From contig NZ_JAIUFY010000014.1 of assembly GCF_020165855.1 (NCBI RefSeq), positions 124,001 to 188,000 on the forward strand: a stretch of DNA of 64,000 nt, written 5' to 3'. The notes below the pieces were generated by a model. That model was not told the origin of the DNA. It did not search any database and saw only the letters and a program-made list of their open reading frames with translations. Shown here piece by piece: positions 53,893 to 63,433 of the stretch. How positions within the stretch are numbered: the stretch's first letter is position 1; each line of letters begins with the position of its first letter. The DNA is from Celeribacter litoreus (GTDB taxonomy: Bacteria > Pseudomonadota > Alphaproteobacteria > Rhodobacterales > Rhodobacteraceae). Both the position numbers and the translations under genes were made by a program.

Positions 53893-55068
53893 ATGTGGCG
53901 ATCCATCGCCTCGAACGCATTGACGCTTGGCATCGTGGTTCTGATCGCGATTGCCGGCGTGATTGCATGGGGAAAAGGGGAATATACCACGGCGGGGCCG
54001 CTTGAAGAAGCGATCTGTCTGCGGGTGCCTTCGGGGTCTACGATGTTTCGCATCGCGGAGAACCTTGAGGATCAGGGCGCTGTTTCGAACGCTGCGATTT
54101 TCCGGATCGGTGCGGAATACACGGAAAAATCCCAACTGCTCAAAGCGGGCTCTTTCCTCGTGCCGGAAGGCGCGTCGATGGAAGAGATCGTGGATCTCGT
54201 GACCCGTGGCGGTGCGTCGAGCTGTGGCACGGAAGTTGTCTACCGGATTGGTGTCAATCGCGCGCTTATGCAGGTGCGTGAACTTGATCCGGCGAGCGGC
54301 AACTATGTCGAGACGGCAGAGTTCCAGCCGGGCGAAGCCGGTGACGAGGGCGATCTGATCCCCGAGGAATACACGAAAGTGCGCGGCGAGTCTGACACGC
54401 GCTACCGTATTCTTGTTGCTGAGGGCACGACCGTCTGGCGCGTTGTCGAGAGCCTGAAAGAGGCAGACTTCCTGACGGGTTCCGTTGAGGCAGACGAGAT
54501 GCCGTCCGAGGGGATGCTTGCCCCGAACAGCTATGAGGTGCGGGATGGGTCCGATGTGGATGAGCTGATCGCCCGCATGGTGGCCGCACAGGAAGAGCGC
54601 ATTGCGACTGTCTGGGCCGCGCGGGAAGAGGGGCTGCCCTTTGACACGCCTGAAGAGATGCTGACCATGGCCTCGATCATCGAGAAAGAGACCGGTGTCG
54701 CGGAAGAGCGGCGTCAGGTGGCCTCTGTCTTCGAGAACCGTCTGCGTCAGGGCATGCGCCTTCAGACAGACCCGACGGTCATCTACGGTGTGACGGACGG
54801 GCGCGGGTTCCTCGGGCGAGGCATTCGCCAGTCGGAATTGCGCTCGGATAACCCGTACAACACCTATGTGATTTCGGGGATGCCTCCGGGACCGATTGCG
54901 AACCCGGGTCTTGCCTCTCTCGAAGCGGCGGTGAACCCCGACGAGACGCCTTATCTGTTCTTTGTGGCGGATGGCACGGGTGGACACGCGTTCGCGGAGA
55001 CGCTCGCAGAGCATAACGCGAATGTTGCCAAGTGGCGCGAGATCGAAGCGCAGCGGGCCAATCAATAA
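53893..55068 (+). CDS. mltG: endolytic murein transglycosylase
   Basis: A 391-residue YceG-family protein. One N-terminal membrane helix (about 8-25) is followed by a LysM-like part and the catalytic domain with the Glu in MASIIEKETGVAEERRQVAS, then RLQTDPTVIYG and NPYNTYVISGMPPGPIANPG. It cuts nascent glycan strands at the inner membrane to set their length. Placement after fabF links lipid and wall synthesis, a common alphaproteobacterial order. Confidence 0.96.
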   Translation: MWRSIASNALTLGIVVLIAIAGVIAWGKGEYTTAGPLEEAICLRVPSGSTMFRIAENLEDQGAVSNAAIFRIGAEYTEKSQLLKAGSFLVPEGASMEEIVDLVTRGGASSCGTEVVYRIGVNRALMQVRELDPASGNYVETAEFQPGEAGDEGDLIPEEYTKVRGESDTRYRILVAEGTTVWRVVESLKEADFLTGSVEADEMPSEGMLAPNSYEVRDGSDVDELIARMVAAQEERIATVWAAREEGLPFDTPEEMLTMASIIEKETGVAEERRQVASVFENRLRQGMRLQTDPTVIYGVTDGRGFLGRGIRQSELRSDNPYNTYVISGMPPGPIANPGLASLEAAVNPDETPYLFFVADGTGGHAFAETLAEHNANVAKWREIEAQRANQ

Positions 55069-55088
55069 GCGATTGAAGAGATAGGGAG

Positions 55089-55114
55089 AAGGCGCGAGAG
55101 TGATCGCGCCTTTT
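55089..55114 (+). terminator. terminator after mltG
   Basis: AA-GGCGCGA-GAGTGA-TCGCGCC-TTTTCTCG; a 7-bp GC stem followed by a T run, between mltG and the permease gene. Confidence 0.82.
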
Positions 55115-55130
55115 CTCGTTTGGAGCGGTG

Positions 55131-56321
55131 ATGGAAGCCTTTGTTATCCTTTTGGCATCTTGCCTCACGGCCGGGGTTCTGATCTGGCCGCGACTGGCGC
55201 GCTCGACGCTCTGGAAAGCGACGGTGACGCCGCTCGCCTCGATCATCGGGTCGGGATTTCTCGTGTTGGGGCCGATCCTTGCGCAAGCCTATGGTCAATG
55301 GACCCCGCTCGCGATGGCGCTGCTTTGTGCGTTGGCCTATGCGATCGGGATGGTCGTGCGGTTCAACATCACCGCACTGGATGACGCGGGGCATACGCGC
55401 GTCTCCTCCGGCCTAGAGACCGTCGCGTCTTGGGCGCTTTCACTCGCGTATGTGATCTCTGTTGCCTACTACCTGAACCTGCTCGGCGCATTTGCGGTGA
55501 GCCTCACGCCGTGGGACACCGCGTTCGACGCGCGCATGGTGACGACGGTGGTGTTTGCCGTGATCCTGATCACAGGCTGGACCAAGGGGTTTGCGGCGCT
55601 TGAGCGGCTGGAGCAGGTGTCCGTTGGGCTCAAACTCTCGATCATCGTGGGCTTGCTCGTAGGCCTCGCGTGGTTCTTCGGGGATAAGGCAGCTAAGGCG
55701 TCGCTCGTCTTTACGCCCGCCTCCCTGACGGGGTGGTCGGCGGTGACGCTCCTGTTCGGGTTGGTTGTGACGGTGCAGGGGTTCGAGACCTCCCGCTATC
55801 TCGGGCAGGAATACGACGCGGCGACGCGGGTGCGGTCCATGCGGCTCGCCCAGTGGATTTCGAGCCTCATTTACATGGTCTACGTGCTGCTCATGGCCTA
55901 TGTGTTCCTGCCGGATCAAATCGAGACCTCGGAAACAGCGATCATCGACATGATGGCGCGCGTCGCCCCGATCCTGCCCGCGATGCTCGTGGCGGCGGCA
56001 TTGGCGGCGCAGTTCTCGGCGGCGGTGGCGGATACTTCGGGGGCAGGGGGCTTGGTCGAAGAACTGACCAAAGGCCGCGTGCCAGTAAAGGCGGGCTATG
56101 CGGTGCTTGTGGCGCTGGGTCTCGTGCTCACTTGGGGGCTGGACGTGTTCCAGATCATCTCTTGGGCGTCCAAAGCGTTCGCGGCCTATTACACGGTTCA
56201 GGGGGCAATCGCGGTCGTGCTCGCGAAGCGGTCTGGGGAAGCGGCGGCGAAGATCGCCTTCTTTGCCGCTGTGACAGCGCTTGCGGCGGCTGTGACCCTC
56301 TTCGGGACCGCCGTGGAGTAG
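55131..56321 (+). CDS. multi-spanning permease-like membrane protein
   Basis: A 396-residue protein with about 11-12 hydrophobic helices. ATG 55131 follows GGAGCG; the preceding GTG is less likely. Segments such as IIGSGFLVLGPILAQAYGQW and VQGFETSRYLGQEYD fit the APC/LeuT-fold superfamily, but I cannot name a substrate. Gene ends 3 bases from the end of the convergent K+ channel gene. Confidence 0.75.
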   Translation: MEAFVILLASCLTAGVLIWPRLARSTLWKATVTPLASIIGSGFLVLGPILAQAYGQWTPLAMALLCALAYAIGMVVRFNITALDDAGHTRVSSGLETVASWALSLAYVISVAYYLNLLGAFAVSLTPWDTAFDARMVTTVVFAVILITGWTKGFAALERLEQVSVGLKLSIIVGLLVGLAWFFGDKAAKASLVFTPASLTGWSAVTLLFGLVVTVQGFETSRYLGQEYDAATRVRSMRLAQWISSLIYMVYVLLMAYVFLPDQIETSETAIIDMMARVAPILPAMLVAAALAAQFSAAVADTSGAGGLVEELTKGRVPVKAGYAVLVALGLVLTWGLDVFQIISWASKAFAAYYTVQGAIAVVLAKRSGEAAAKIAFFAAVTALAAAVTLFGTAVE

Positions 56322-56324
56322 GGG

Positions 56325-57098
56325 TTAGCTCAGGCCCTCAGTGCCGATGTGAACAACCGCGCCGCAGTGTTTGCAATGCACGGCGTCGGCGTCGTGGAGC
56401 ATCAATCCGCAGCTCTCGCATTCATACCGCACCTTGGAAGGGCGAAAGAGCACCTGTGCCAGACGCAAGAACAGGGTCACGCCAAAGAACATCACGCCGA
56501 TGGACAGCATCCGGCCGGACGTGCCCTGCAACGTGATGTCGCCAAACCCTGTCGTCGTGAGCGTCGTGATCGTGAAATAGAGTGCGTCGGCGTAGTTGCC
56601 GATGTGTTCATTGTGGCCATGTTCGAGCGCGTAGATGAGGCCTGTGGTCACGAAGATAAACACGAGTAGGTTGATCGCGGCGACCACGACCTCTTCATGC
56701 CGCCGGAACAGCGGAAAATCCTGCCGCAAGCGGTTCATCAACTGATAGGTGTGCAAGAGGCGCAGCGTGCGCAGAATGCGCAGGAAGCCGAGCCCTTCGC
56801 CAGCCAGCGGCGCGAGGAAGGACACCATCGCGGCAATATCGGCAAGCGTGGAAGGCCGCGTTATGTAGTGGAGCCGTTGTTTGGCCACATAGACCCGCGC
56901 GGAGAAATCCAGAAGGATCAGAAAGCCGAAAATGAGGTCCGCAATCTCGACCCATAGGTAGTGCGGGAAGAATGAAGTCACGATCACAAAGCAGATCGTG
57001 GTGAGGTCGAACGCCAAGAGCGCATAGCGGAACACATGGGCGCGGTCGCTGTCGCCCTCGTAGAGTGAGTGAAGCTTTGCGTGAAACGCGCTGGCCAT
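56325..57098 (-). CDS. voltage-gated-type potassium channel with C-terminal zinc ribbon
   Basis: A 257-residue ion transport protein. Several membrane helices; the S4-like helix is FLRILRTLRLLHTYQLMNRL with regularly spaced Arg. The pore loop TITTLTTTGFGDITL contains the selectivity filter TTGFGD. After the last helix a short cytoplasmic tail has CESCGLMLHDADAVHCKHCG, a four-Cys zinc ribbon uncommon in such channels, which may sense metal or redox state. Confidence 0.88.
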   Translation of the reverse strand: MASAFHAKLHSLYEGDSDRAHVFRYALLAFDLTTICFVIVTSFFPHYLWVEIADLIFGFLILLDFSARVYVAKQRLHYITRPSTLADIAAMVSFLAPLAGEGLGFLRILRTLRLLHTYQLMNRLRQDFPLFRRHEEVVVAAINLLVFIFVTTGLIYALEHGHNEHIGNYADALYFTITTLTTTGFGDITLQGTSGRMLSIGVMFFGVTLFLRLAQVLFRPSKVRYECESCGLMLHDADAVHCKHCGAVVHIGTEGLS

Positions 57099-57364
57099 CT
57101 GTCGTGTTCCTTCTCCCTGCTTCTTTGGTGATGGGAGAAAACGCCCCTGATTTCAAGTGTGAACAAAGGGTTGCGATGAGAGGGCGCACCGTGCGCCGTG
57201 TTTAACGCTTTTTACAGGTTCTCGGCCATGGTGAGGGGGCTGGAAAGCGTAGGTGAGCGGGGCATCGGCGTCTGAGGGGGCGCAGGTGGTTCGGTCCGCG
57301 ATGGGGCATCGCGACCCCCTACGTTGCTCGTGCGGAGATCACTCAAGCATGAGAGGCAGAGCAA

Positions 57365-57691
57365 ATGAGACAGACGTCATCTGTGGGGGATGAGTTCGAA
57401 ACCGTTGATCGGATTGAAGCCGCCGTGGCCCGCAACCTGAACTGGGCCATGGATGCGCTGGAAGATGTGATCGACAGGCTGATGGCCGGTGAGAAGGCGG
57501 GCAAGGAGGTGAAACCTCTGATCGCCGATCTCAGACGCGCCCAACAGTCCGCTATTACCGAAAGGCAGAAACTCGATGAAGAGCGGCGCAAACGCGGAGA
57601 GCTTGGCAGCGGGGAGATCGACCTCGACGCCGCGAGAACTGAAATCCTTGATCGACTGGCTCGCCTCAGAGCCAGCCGAGGTTCAGACTGA
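57365..57691 (+). CDS. GTA gene g1: small terminase subunit
   Basis: A 108-residue protein of mostly coiled-coil helix (NLNWAMDALEDVIDRLMAGE, QSAITERQKLDEERRKRG). Position directly before the large terminase, size and helical character match ORF g1 of Rhodobacterales gene transfer agents, which lacks the DNA-binding domain of true phage small terminases. It is the first gene of the cluster; the 266-bp gap before it should contain the GTA promoter. Confidence 0.85.
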   Translation: MRQTSSVGDEFETVDRIEAAVARNLNWAMDALEDVIDRLMAGEKAGKEVKPLIADLRRAQQSAITERQKLDEERRKRGELGSGEIDLDAARTEILDRLARLRASRGSD

Positions 57692-58985
57692 GTTTCTGGA
57701 CGGATTGGACGAGGGGGCGCTGATGGCGCTCCCTTACCTGTTTGAGGCATGGGCGCTTGATCATCAGGTGCCGCCGACGGGCGCGTGGCGCACATGGGTG
57801 ATCATGGGCGGGCGCGGTGCGGGGAAGACGCGCGCGGGGGCCGAATGGGTGCGCTCGATGGTCGAAGGGCCGCGGGCTTATCAGACGGGCCGCGCGCGGC
57901 GTGTGGCGCTCATTGGTGAGACCTATGATCAGGCGCGGGAGGTGATGGTGTTTGGTGACAGCGGCATTCTGGCCTGCTCCCCGCCGGACCGCCGCCCGAA
58001 ATGGTCCGCGACGCGCCGGACGCTGATCTGGCCCAACGGCGCGGAGGCGACGGTGTTTTCTGGCAATGATCCCGAGGCGCTGCGCGGGCCGCAGTTTGAT
58101 GCGGCATGGGTCGATGAGTTGGCAAAATGGCGCAAGCCGCAGGACGCGTGGGATATGCTGCAATTCGGTCTGCGTTTGGGGGACGATCCACGGGCCGTGG
58201 TGACGACCACGCCGCGGAATGTGGGCATATTGAAATCATTGCTTGAGCGCGAGAGCACTGTGACCACTCATGCGCCCACGAGTGCGAATGCGGCGAACCT
58301 CGCGGCGTCTTTCCTTGAAGAGGTGAAGGTGCGCTATGCGGGCACGCGGCTCGGGCGGCAGGAACTCGACGGCGTGCTGCTGGATGAGGAAGAGGGCGCG
58401 TTTTGGTCGCTTTCAAAGATCGAGAGCACCCGCGCGACCGAGACGCCAGCGTTCGACCGCATCGTCGTCGCCGTGGACCCGCCTGTGACGGGGCACAAAG
58501 GCTCGGACGAGTGCGGGATTGTTGTGGTCGGGGCGGTCACGAAGGGACCGCCGCAGAATTGGCAGGCCTATGTGTTGGAGGACGCCTCGGTGTCCGCCTC
58601 CTCACCGACGGTCTGGGCAGAGGCAGCGATCCACGCGTTGGAGCGCTGGGAGGGTGACAAGATTGTTGCAGAGGTGAACCAAGGCGGGGATCTCGTGGAA
58701 ACAGTGATCCGGCAAATTGATCCGCTCGTGCCTTATAAATCCGTTCGCGCCACGCGAGGCAAAGCCGCGCGCGCAGAGCCCGTCGCGGCACTCTACGATC
58801 AGGGGCGGGTGGTGCATACGCTTGGGCTTGGGGATTTGGAGGATCAGATGATCCGCATGACCGCCCAAGGGCATCAGGGCGCAGGCAGCCCCGACCGCCT
58901 CGACGCGCTCGTCTGGGCGATCCACGAATTGATGATCCTCCCCGCCGCCGGTGCGGGGCGTCCACGGATCAGGACGTTGGGATGA
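57648..58985 (+). CDS. GTA gene g2: large terminase subunit
   Basis: About 445 residues. ATPase: Walker A MGGRGAGKTRAGAEWVRS, Walker B AAWVDELAKW, coupling motif VVTTTPRNVG. Nuclease: VAVDPPVTGHKGSDECG, AEVNQGGDLVET and RLDALVWA supply the acidic metal ligands. It packages random host DNA pieces into GTA heads. The start is uncertain: the frame is open from 57576, and I chose TTG 57648 (LIDWLASEPAE), which still overlaps g1 by 44 bases. Confidence 0.93.
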   Translation: MIDWLASEPAEVQTEFLDGLDEGALMALPYLFEAWALDHQVPPTGAWRTWVIMGGRGAGKTRAGAEWVRSMVEGPRAYQTGRARRVALIGETYDQAREVMVFGDSGILACSPPDRRPKWSATRRTLIWPNGAEATVFSGNDPEALRGPQFDAAWVDELAKWRKPQDAWDMLQFGLRLGDDPRAVVTTTPRNVGILKSLLERESTVTTHAPTSANAANLAASFLEEVKVRYAGTRLGRQELDGVLLDEEEGAFWSLSKIESTRATETPAFDRIVVAVDPPVTGHKGSDECGIVVVGAVTKGPPQNWQAYVLEDASVSASSPTVWAEAAIHALERWEGDKIVAEVNQGGDLVETVIRQIDPLVPYKSVRATRGKAARAEPVAALYDQGRVVHTLGLGDLEDQMIRMTAQGHQGAGSPDRLDALVWAIHELMILPAAGAGRPRIRTLG

Positions 58986-59292
58986 CATTTTAGACCGCTC
59001 TTACATGCCCTGCCGGATCGGTGGGGCATTTTTCGTTTCAAATCATGCGTTTGTTTGGGGGTGTTGCGCCCCGCGCGACCCACCGTGCGCTCTGCTCAGA
59101 ACTTCTTTTTCTCTCTCCCGTAGAACTTCTCTCACCGACGGCGCGGTGAGTTGTTCAGTGATCTGGACGCCGCGCGGGACGGCCCGGGCAGGCGCGGGTG
59201 GAGTGAGGCAAAGGGCGCTCGTCTACCCCCTGTCCGGGCACAGGATTTGAGCGGCGCGAGGCGCCGGAGACACAATGAGGAGAGACGCGGGC
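58986..59292. other. 307-bp gap between GTA g2 and g3
   Basis: No gene that I can support; a 99-residue rightward frame in this stretch is GC-rich noise without a ribosome-binding site. CGGAGA and AGGAGA ribosome-binding sequences for g3 lie at its right end. Confidence 0.5.
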
Positions 59293-60510
59293 ATGGTGTT
59301 TGACTTTCTGAAACGGGGCGCGAGCGATCTGCCCGAGACGAAGGCCTCCGCGACCGGTCCGGTCGTGGCGGCGATGTCGGGTGTGGGCCGTGTCGCGTGG
59401 AGCCCGCGCGATGCCGTGACGCTGACCCGTGTGGGCTTTGTCGGCAATCCGGTGGGCTTTCGCGCGGTGAAGCTGATTGCAGAGGCCGCGTCCGCGCTGC
59501 CGCTGATCCTGCAAAACCGTGAGGTGCGGTTTGAGGAGCATCCTTTGCTCTCCGTGATCTCCCGCCCGAACTCGGCGCAGGGGCGTGCGGAACTCTTTGA
59601 GGCGCTCTATGCGCAGTTTCTCCTGAGCGGTAACGCCTATCTGGAGGCCGTGGGCGAGCGGGGGCAGGCGCCTGTGGAGTTGCATGTGCTGCGCTCTGAT
59701 CGCATGAACCTCGTTCCCGGGGCGGACGGCTGGCCGGTGGCTTATGAATACGCGGTCGGCGGGCGCAAGCATCGCTTTGACGTGATCGAGGGGCAGTCCC
59801 CGATTTGCCATATTAAGGCATTTCATCCGTCAGACGACCATTACGGCCTCTCGCCCATTCAGGCGGCGGCAACAGCGATTGACGTCCACAATGCGGCGTC
59901 GCGCTGGTCCAAATCGCTCTTGGACAATGCGGCGCGTCCGTCCGGTGCTATTGTCTATAAGGGCGCGGATGGCGCGGCCGCGATGAGTGCCGACCAGTAT
60001 GATCGCCTTTTGTCCGAGATGGAAAACCACCATCAGGGCGCGCGCAATGCGGGGCGTCCGATGCTTCTCGAAGGCGGTCTTGACTGGAAACCGATGGGGT
60101 TCAGCCCGTCCGACATGGAATTCCAAAAAACCAAGGAAGCCGCAGGGCGCGAGATTGCTTTGGCGTTCGGGGTGCCGCCGATGCTCTTGGGCATTCCGGG
60201 GGACATGACCTACGCGAATTATCAGGAGGCCAACCGTGCCTTTTACCGTCTGACCGTCCTGCCGATGGTGGCGAAGGTGACGGCGGCCATCGGGCATTGG
60301 CTCTCCGAGATGACGGAGGAGGCGGTCGTTCTCAAACCCGATCTCGATCAGGTGCCCGCGCTCGCCGCCGAACGGGATGCGCAGTGGAACCGGATCGCGG
60401 GGGCGGACTTCCTCACGGACGAGGAAAAGCGCGCGATGCTGGGCCTTCCGCCGCTCGCGCCGCCCGTGGAGGCGCACTCCGACGATACCGACAATGCAGA
60501 GGAGCAGTGA
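59293..60510 (+). CDS. GTA gene g3: portal protein (HK97 family)
   Basis: About 405 residues. Typical HK97 portal features: NPVGFRAVKLIAEAASALPL near the start, LLSGNAYLEAVG, HIKAFHPSDDHYGLSPIQAA, then LAFGVPPMLLGIPGDMTYAN and YQEANRAFYR. It forms the dodecameric ring for DNA entry. ATG 59293 (MVFDFLKRG) is preferred; ATG 59275, six codons upstream, is possible. Confidence 0.95.
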   Translation: MVFDFLKRGASDLPETKASATGPVVAAMSGVGRVAWSPRDAVTLTRVGFVGNPVGFRAVKLIAEAASALPLILQNREVRFEEHPLLSVISRPNSAQGRAELFEALYAQFLLSGNAYLEAVGERGQAPVELHVLRSDRMNLVPGADGWPVAYEYAVGGRKHRFDVIEGQSPICHIKAFHPSDDHYGLSPIQAAATAIDVHNAASRWSKSLLDNAARPSGAIVYKGADGAAAMSADQYDRLLSEMENHHQGARNAGRPMLLEGGLDWKPMGFSPSDMEFQKTKEAAGREIALAFGVPPMLLGIPGDMTYANYQEANRAFYRLTVLPMVAKVTAAIGHWLSEMTEEAVVLKPDLDQVPALAAERDAQWNRIAGADFLTDEEKRAMLGLPPLAPPVEAHSDDTDNAEEQ

Positions 60511-60511
60511 C

Positions 60512-61087
60512 ATGCCTCAGGATTTTGCAAACGGCCTAGAGCACAAATTTGCCCGCCTCGGCGATGAGGTGAAGGTCAAAGACGGTGTCGCGATCGAAGG
60601 CTATGCCTCGCTCTTCGGGCGCGAGGACACCGGTGGCGATGTGGTGCTCAAGGGCGCCTATGCCAAATCACTCGCGGCGCTGGCGGCAAAGGGGCGCTCC
60701 GTAAAGATGCTCTGGCAGCACGACCCGGCCCAGCCCATCGGCATTTGGGATGAGGTGCGCGAGGACGCGCGCGGTCTCTATGTGAAGGGCCGGTTGCTCA
60801 CGGATCTGCAAAAGGGGCGCGAGGCCGTGGCCCTGATTGAGGCCGGTGCGATTGATGGCCTCTCCATCGGCTACCGCACAGTCAAAGCCCAGAGAGATGC
60901 GAAAGGCTCCCGCCTGCTGTCGGAACTCGAGCTTTGGGAAGTGTCGCTCGTGACCTTTCCGATGCTGCCGGAGGCGCGGCTCGTGGCCGAGGCGAAGAGC
61001 GACGATGCCCTCGCGACCGAGACGCTGTTGCGTGACGTCGCGGAGGCGCTGACCGGCGCGCGGGCGGCATTGGCCGAAAACGACTGA
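60512..61087 (+). CDS. GTA gene g4: prohead (HK97-type) protease
   Basis: A 191-residue caudoviral prohead protease. GYASLFGREDTGGDVVLKGA, the His in KMLWQHDPAQPIG and the Ser in DGLSIGYRT match the catalytic His/Ser of the family. It matures the capsid by cleaving g5. It begins two bases after g3 stops. The short g3.5 gene of the Rhodobacter capsulatus cluster is not visible here. Confidence 0.94.
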   Translation: MPQDFANGLEHKFARLGDEVKVKDGVAIEGYASLFGREDTGGDVVLKGAYAKSLAALAAKGRSVKMLWQHDPAQPIGIWDEVREDARGLYVKGRLLTDLQKGREAVALIEAGAIDGLSIGYRTVKAQRDAKGSRLLSELELWEVSLVTFPMLPEARLVAEAKSDDALATETLLRDVAEALTGARAALAEND

Positions 61088-61138
61088 CGCCTACGCGTCC
61101 CCCGCAATCCCCACCCTCAGACACGAAGGAATGTTTGG

Positions 61139-62335
61139 ATGAGCAAGACCGAGACCGAGGTCGGCGTCGGGAGGTTTCCCCCGAGCGGTGCCGCTACAGA
61201 GGTTAAAACCGCGCTGGCCGGATTTGTCAGTGATCTCAAAGACTTTCAAACCGACATCAAAATGAAACTCCAAGACCAGGAAGAGCGACTGACCATGCTT
61301 GATCGTAAATCTCACACCTATGGCCGTCCGGCCCTCTCTGCTGCGCAAGAGGTGGACCTGAGCCACAAATCGGCTTTCACCACCTATGTGCGCAACGGCG
61401 ACGATGATGCGCTGCGCGGCCTCGCCCTCGAAGGCAAATCCATGTCCACAGCGGTGAACGGCGACGGTGGCTATCTCGTCGATCCGCAGACCTCTGATGT
61501 GATCAAGTCGGTGCTCAAATCCACCGCGTCGATCCGTTCCATCGCGAATGTCGTCAATGTGGAAGCGACCTCCTACGACGTGCTGATCGACACCACCGAT
61601 ATCGGCTCCGGCTGGGTCACTGAAACCGGCTCTATGGGTGAGACTTCCACCCCGACCATCGACCGCATCTCCATCCCGCTCTACGAGCTGTCCGCCCTCC
61701 CGAAAGCGTCCCAGCGTCTGCTCGATGACAGCGCGTTCGATATCGAGGGCTGGCTCGCCGCCCGTATCGCGGACAAGTTCGTGGCCTCCGAAGCCTCCGC
61801 CTTTATCAACGGTGATGGCGTCGACAAGCCGACCGGCATTCTCAACCACACCCGCGTGGACAATGACAGCTGGGCCTGGGGCTCTCTGGGCTATGTCGCG
61901 ACCGGCACCGATGGCGGTTTCGATCCGCTCAATCCGGCGGACGCGATCGTTGAACTGGTCTACGCGCTGGGCGCGCAGTACCGCGCCAACGGCACATTTG
62001 TGATGAACTCCAAGACCGCCGGTCAGGTGCGCAAACTCAAGGATGCCGATGGTCGCTTCCTCTGGTCCGATGGTCTCGCAGCGGGCGAACCGGCGCGTCT
62101 CATGGGCTATCCGGTCCTCATCGCCGAGGACATGCCGGACATCGCCTCTGACGCCGCTGCAATCGCCTTTGGTGACTTTGCCTCCGGCTACACCGTGGCC
62201 GAGCGTCCGGACGTCCGCATCCTGCGCGATCCGTTCTCTGCGAAACCGCACGTTCTCTTCTACGCGACCAAGCGCGTGGGCGGCGATGTGTCCGACTTTG
62301 CGGCGATCAAACTCCTGAAGTTCGGCATCGCCTAA
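61139..62335 (+). CDS. GTA gene g5: major capsid protein (HK97 fold)
   Basis: A 398-residue HK97-fold capsid protein. The first 100 residues form a helical delta domain, expected to be cleaved by the prohead protease, ending near GKSMSTAVNGDGGYLVDPQT. The conserved core shows RSIANVVNVEATSYDV, ALPKASQRLLDDSAFDIEGW and FINGDGVDKPTGIL. ATG 61139 follows CGAAGGAATG. Confidence 0.97.
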   Translation: MSKTETEVGVGRFPPSGAATEVKTALAGFVSDLKDFQTDIKMKLQDQEERLTMLDRKSHTYGRPALSAAQEVDLSHKSAFTTYVRNGDDDALRGLALEGKSMSTAVNGDGGYLVDPQTSDVIKSVLKSTASIRSIANVVNVEATSYDVLIDTTDIGSGWVTETGSMGETSTPTIDRISIPLYELSALPKASQRLLDDSAFDIEGWLAARIADKFVASEASAFINGDGVDKPTGILNHTRVDNDSWAWGSLGYVATGTDGGFDPLNPADAIVELVYALGAQYRANGTFVMNSKTAGQVRKLKDADGRFLWSDGLAAGEPARLMGYPVLIAEDMPDIASDAAAIAFGDFASGYTVAERPDVRILRDPFSAKPHVLFYATKRVGGDVSDFAAIKLLKFGIA

Positions 62336-62495
62336 GCCCAAGTGACTGACGTGTTCTGGCCTCGAAAATCGGGGCCAGGGCGGCGGATGCGCGGTCCATT
62401 GACCCGTGTTGTCTAGCAGCTCCCCCTCCGTCCGAGCAGCAAGGGGGGCCGCGCATCCGATTTCGCAATTCAGGGGGCCGGATACGGAGTTATTC

Positions 62496-63092
62496 ATGAT
62501 GTTGATGGAGCAGACACAGGTGCCAAGTGCCTCCCTGCCGGTCGCCGAGTTCACGACCCATTTGCGCCTGGGCACCGGCTTTGAGGACGATGGCGCGCAA
62601 GATGCGGTTCTGGAAACCGTGCTGCGCGCCGCCATTGCCGCCGTCGAGGCGCGTACCAACAAAGCCCTGCTTGTCCGTGATTTTCTTTATTCAGTGAACG
62701 CATGGCGGGACTGGAGCGCGCTGACGCTCCCTGTGGCGCCGATTGTGTCGCTCAACGGGTTCGCCATCGTCGACCGCACCGGCACGGAGACCGAGGTCGC
62801 GGCGTCGAAATACATGCTCGAACAGGACATGCACCGCCCGCGGCTCGTGTCGACGGGGTTCATCCTGCCGCAAATTCCGGTCGCAGGTCAGGCGAAGGTG
62901 TCCTTCACCGCCGGCTTTGCGAGCGACTGGGCCGACCTGCCTGCGGATCTTGCCCAAGCGGTGTTTCTCCTTGCGGCGCATTACTACGAGCATCGCCATG
63001 AGACCGCCGTGGGTGCGGTGGTGATGCCGTTCGGGGTGACGACGCTCTTGGAGCGCTATCGCAATTTGCGTCTCTTCGGAGGGCGTGGCTGA
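62496..63092 (+). CDS. GTA gene g6: head-tail connector (gp6-like)
   Basis: A 198-residue protein. ATG 62496 follows CGGAG. It contains LETVLRAAIAAVEARTNKAL, then YSVNAWRDWSALTLPVAPIV and FTAGFASDWADLPADLAQAV, the usual layout of phage gp6-like connectors. Its stop overlaps the g7 start. The 160 bases before it carry only the end of g5's transcript and a GC-rich stretch. Confidence 0.9.
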   Translation: MMLMEQTQVPSASLPVAEFTTHLRLGTGFEDDGAQDAVLETVLRAAIAAVEARTNKALLVRDFLYSVNAWRDWSALTLPVAPIVSLNGFAIVDRTGTETEVAASKYMLEQDMHRPRLVSTGFILPQIPVAGQAKVSFTAGFASDWADLPADLAQAVFLLAAHYYEHRHETAVGAVVMPFGVTTLLERYRNLRLFGGRG

Positions 63093-63433
63093 TGGCGGTG
63101 GCAGTGCATCTCAACCGAAAACTCGTGCTCGAGACTCCTGAACGCATTCAGGACGGCGCGGGGGGCTATGTCGAAAATTGGGTGCAGCTCGGGACGCTCT
63201 GGGCGGAGATCCGTGCAGGGTCCGGTTCGGAAACGCAGTCCGATCTGCTCACCGTGTCGCGCGTATCGGCAAAGATCATCGTGCGTGGCGCGCCTGTGGG
63301 GTCCAAACGCCGCCCGAAACCGGAACAGCGCTTTGTCGAGGGCGGGCGGGTGTTTCGCATCCTCGCCGTCACGGAGGCGGATACCTTTGGCCATTACCTG
63401 ACCTGCACGGTCAGTGAGGAGGTGACGTCATGA
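63092..63433 (+). CDS. GTA gene g7: head-tail adaptor
   Basis: A 113-residue protein of the phage head-tail adaptor family: LETPERIQDGAGGYVENWVQ, LGTLWAEIRAGSGSETQSD and VEGGRVFRILAVTEAD. It overlaps g6 by one base and g8 by four (ATGA), so the morphogenesis genes are tightly coupled. Confidence 0.9.
   Translation: MAVAVHLNRKLVLETPERIQDGAGGYVENWVQLGTLWAEIRAGSGSETQSDLLTVSRVSAKIIVRGAPVGSKRRPKPEQRFVEGGRVFRILAVTEADTFGHYLTCTVSEEVTS

Noticed and set aside
52665-55065. Long antisense frames across fabF and mltG
   Set aside because: Both lie fully opposite conserved genes and have low-complexity Arg/His composition.
61091-62662. 523-residue frame antisense to the GTA capsid gene
   Set aside because: Shadow of g5; the capsid protein is clearly conserved in the forward frame.
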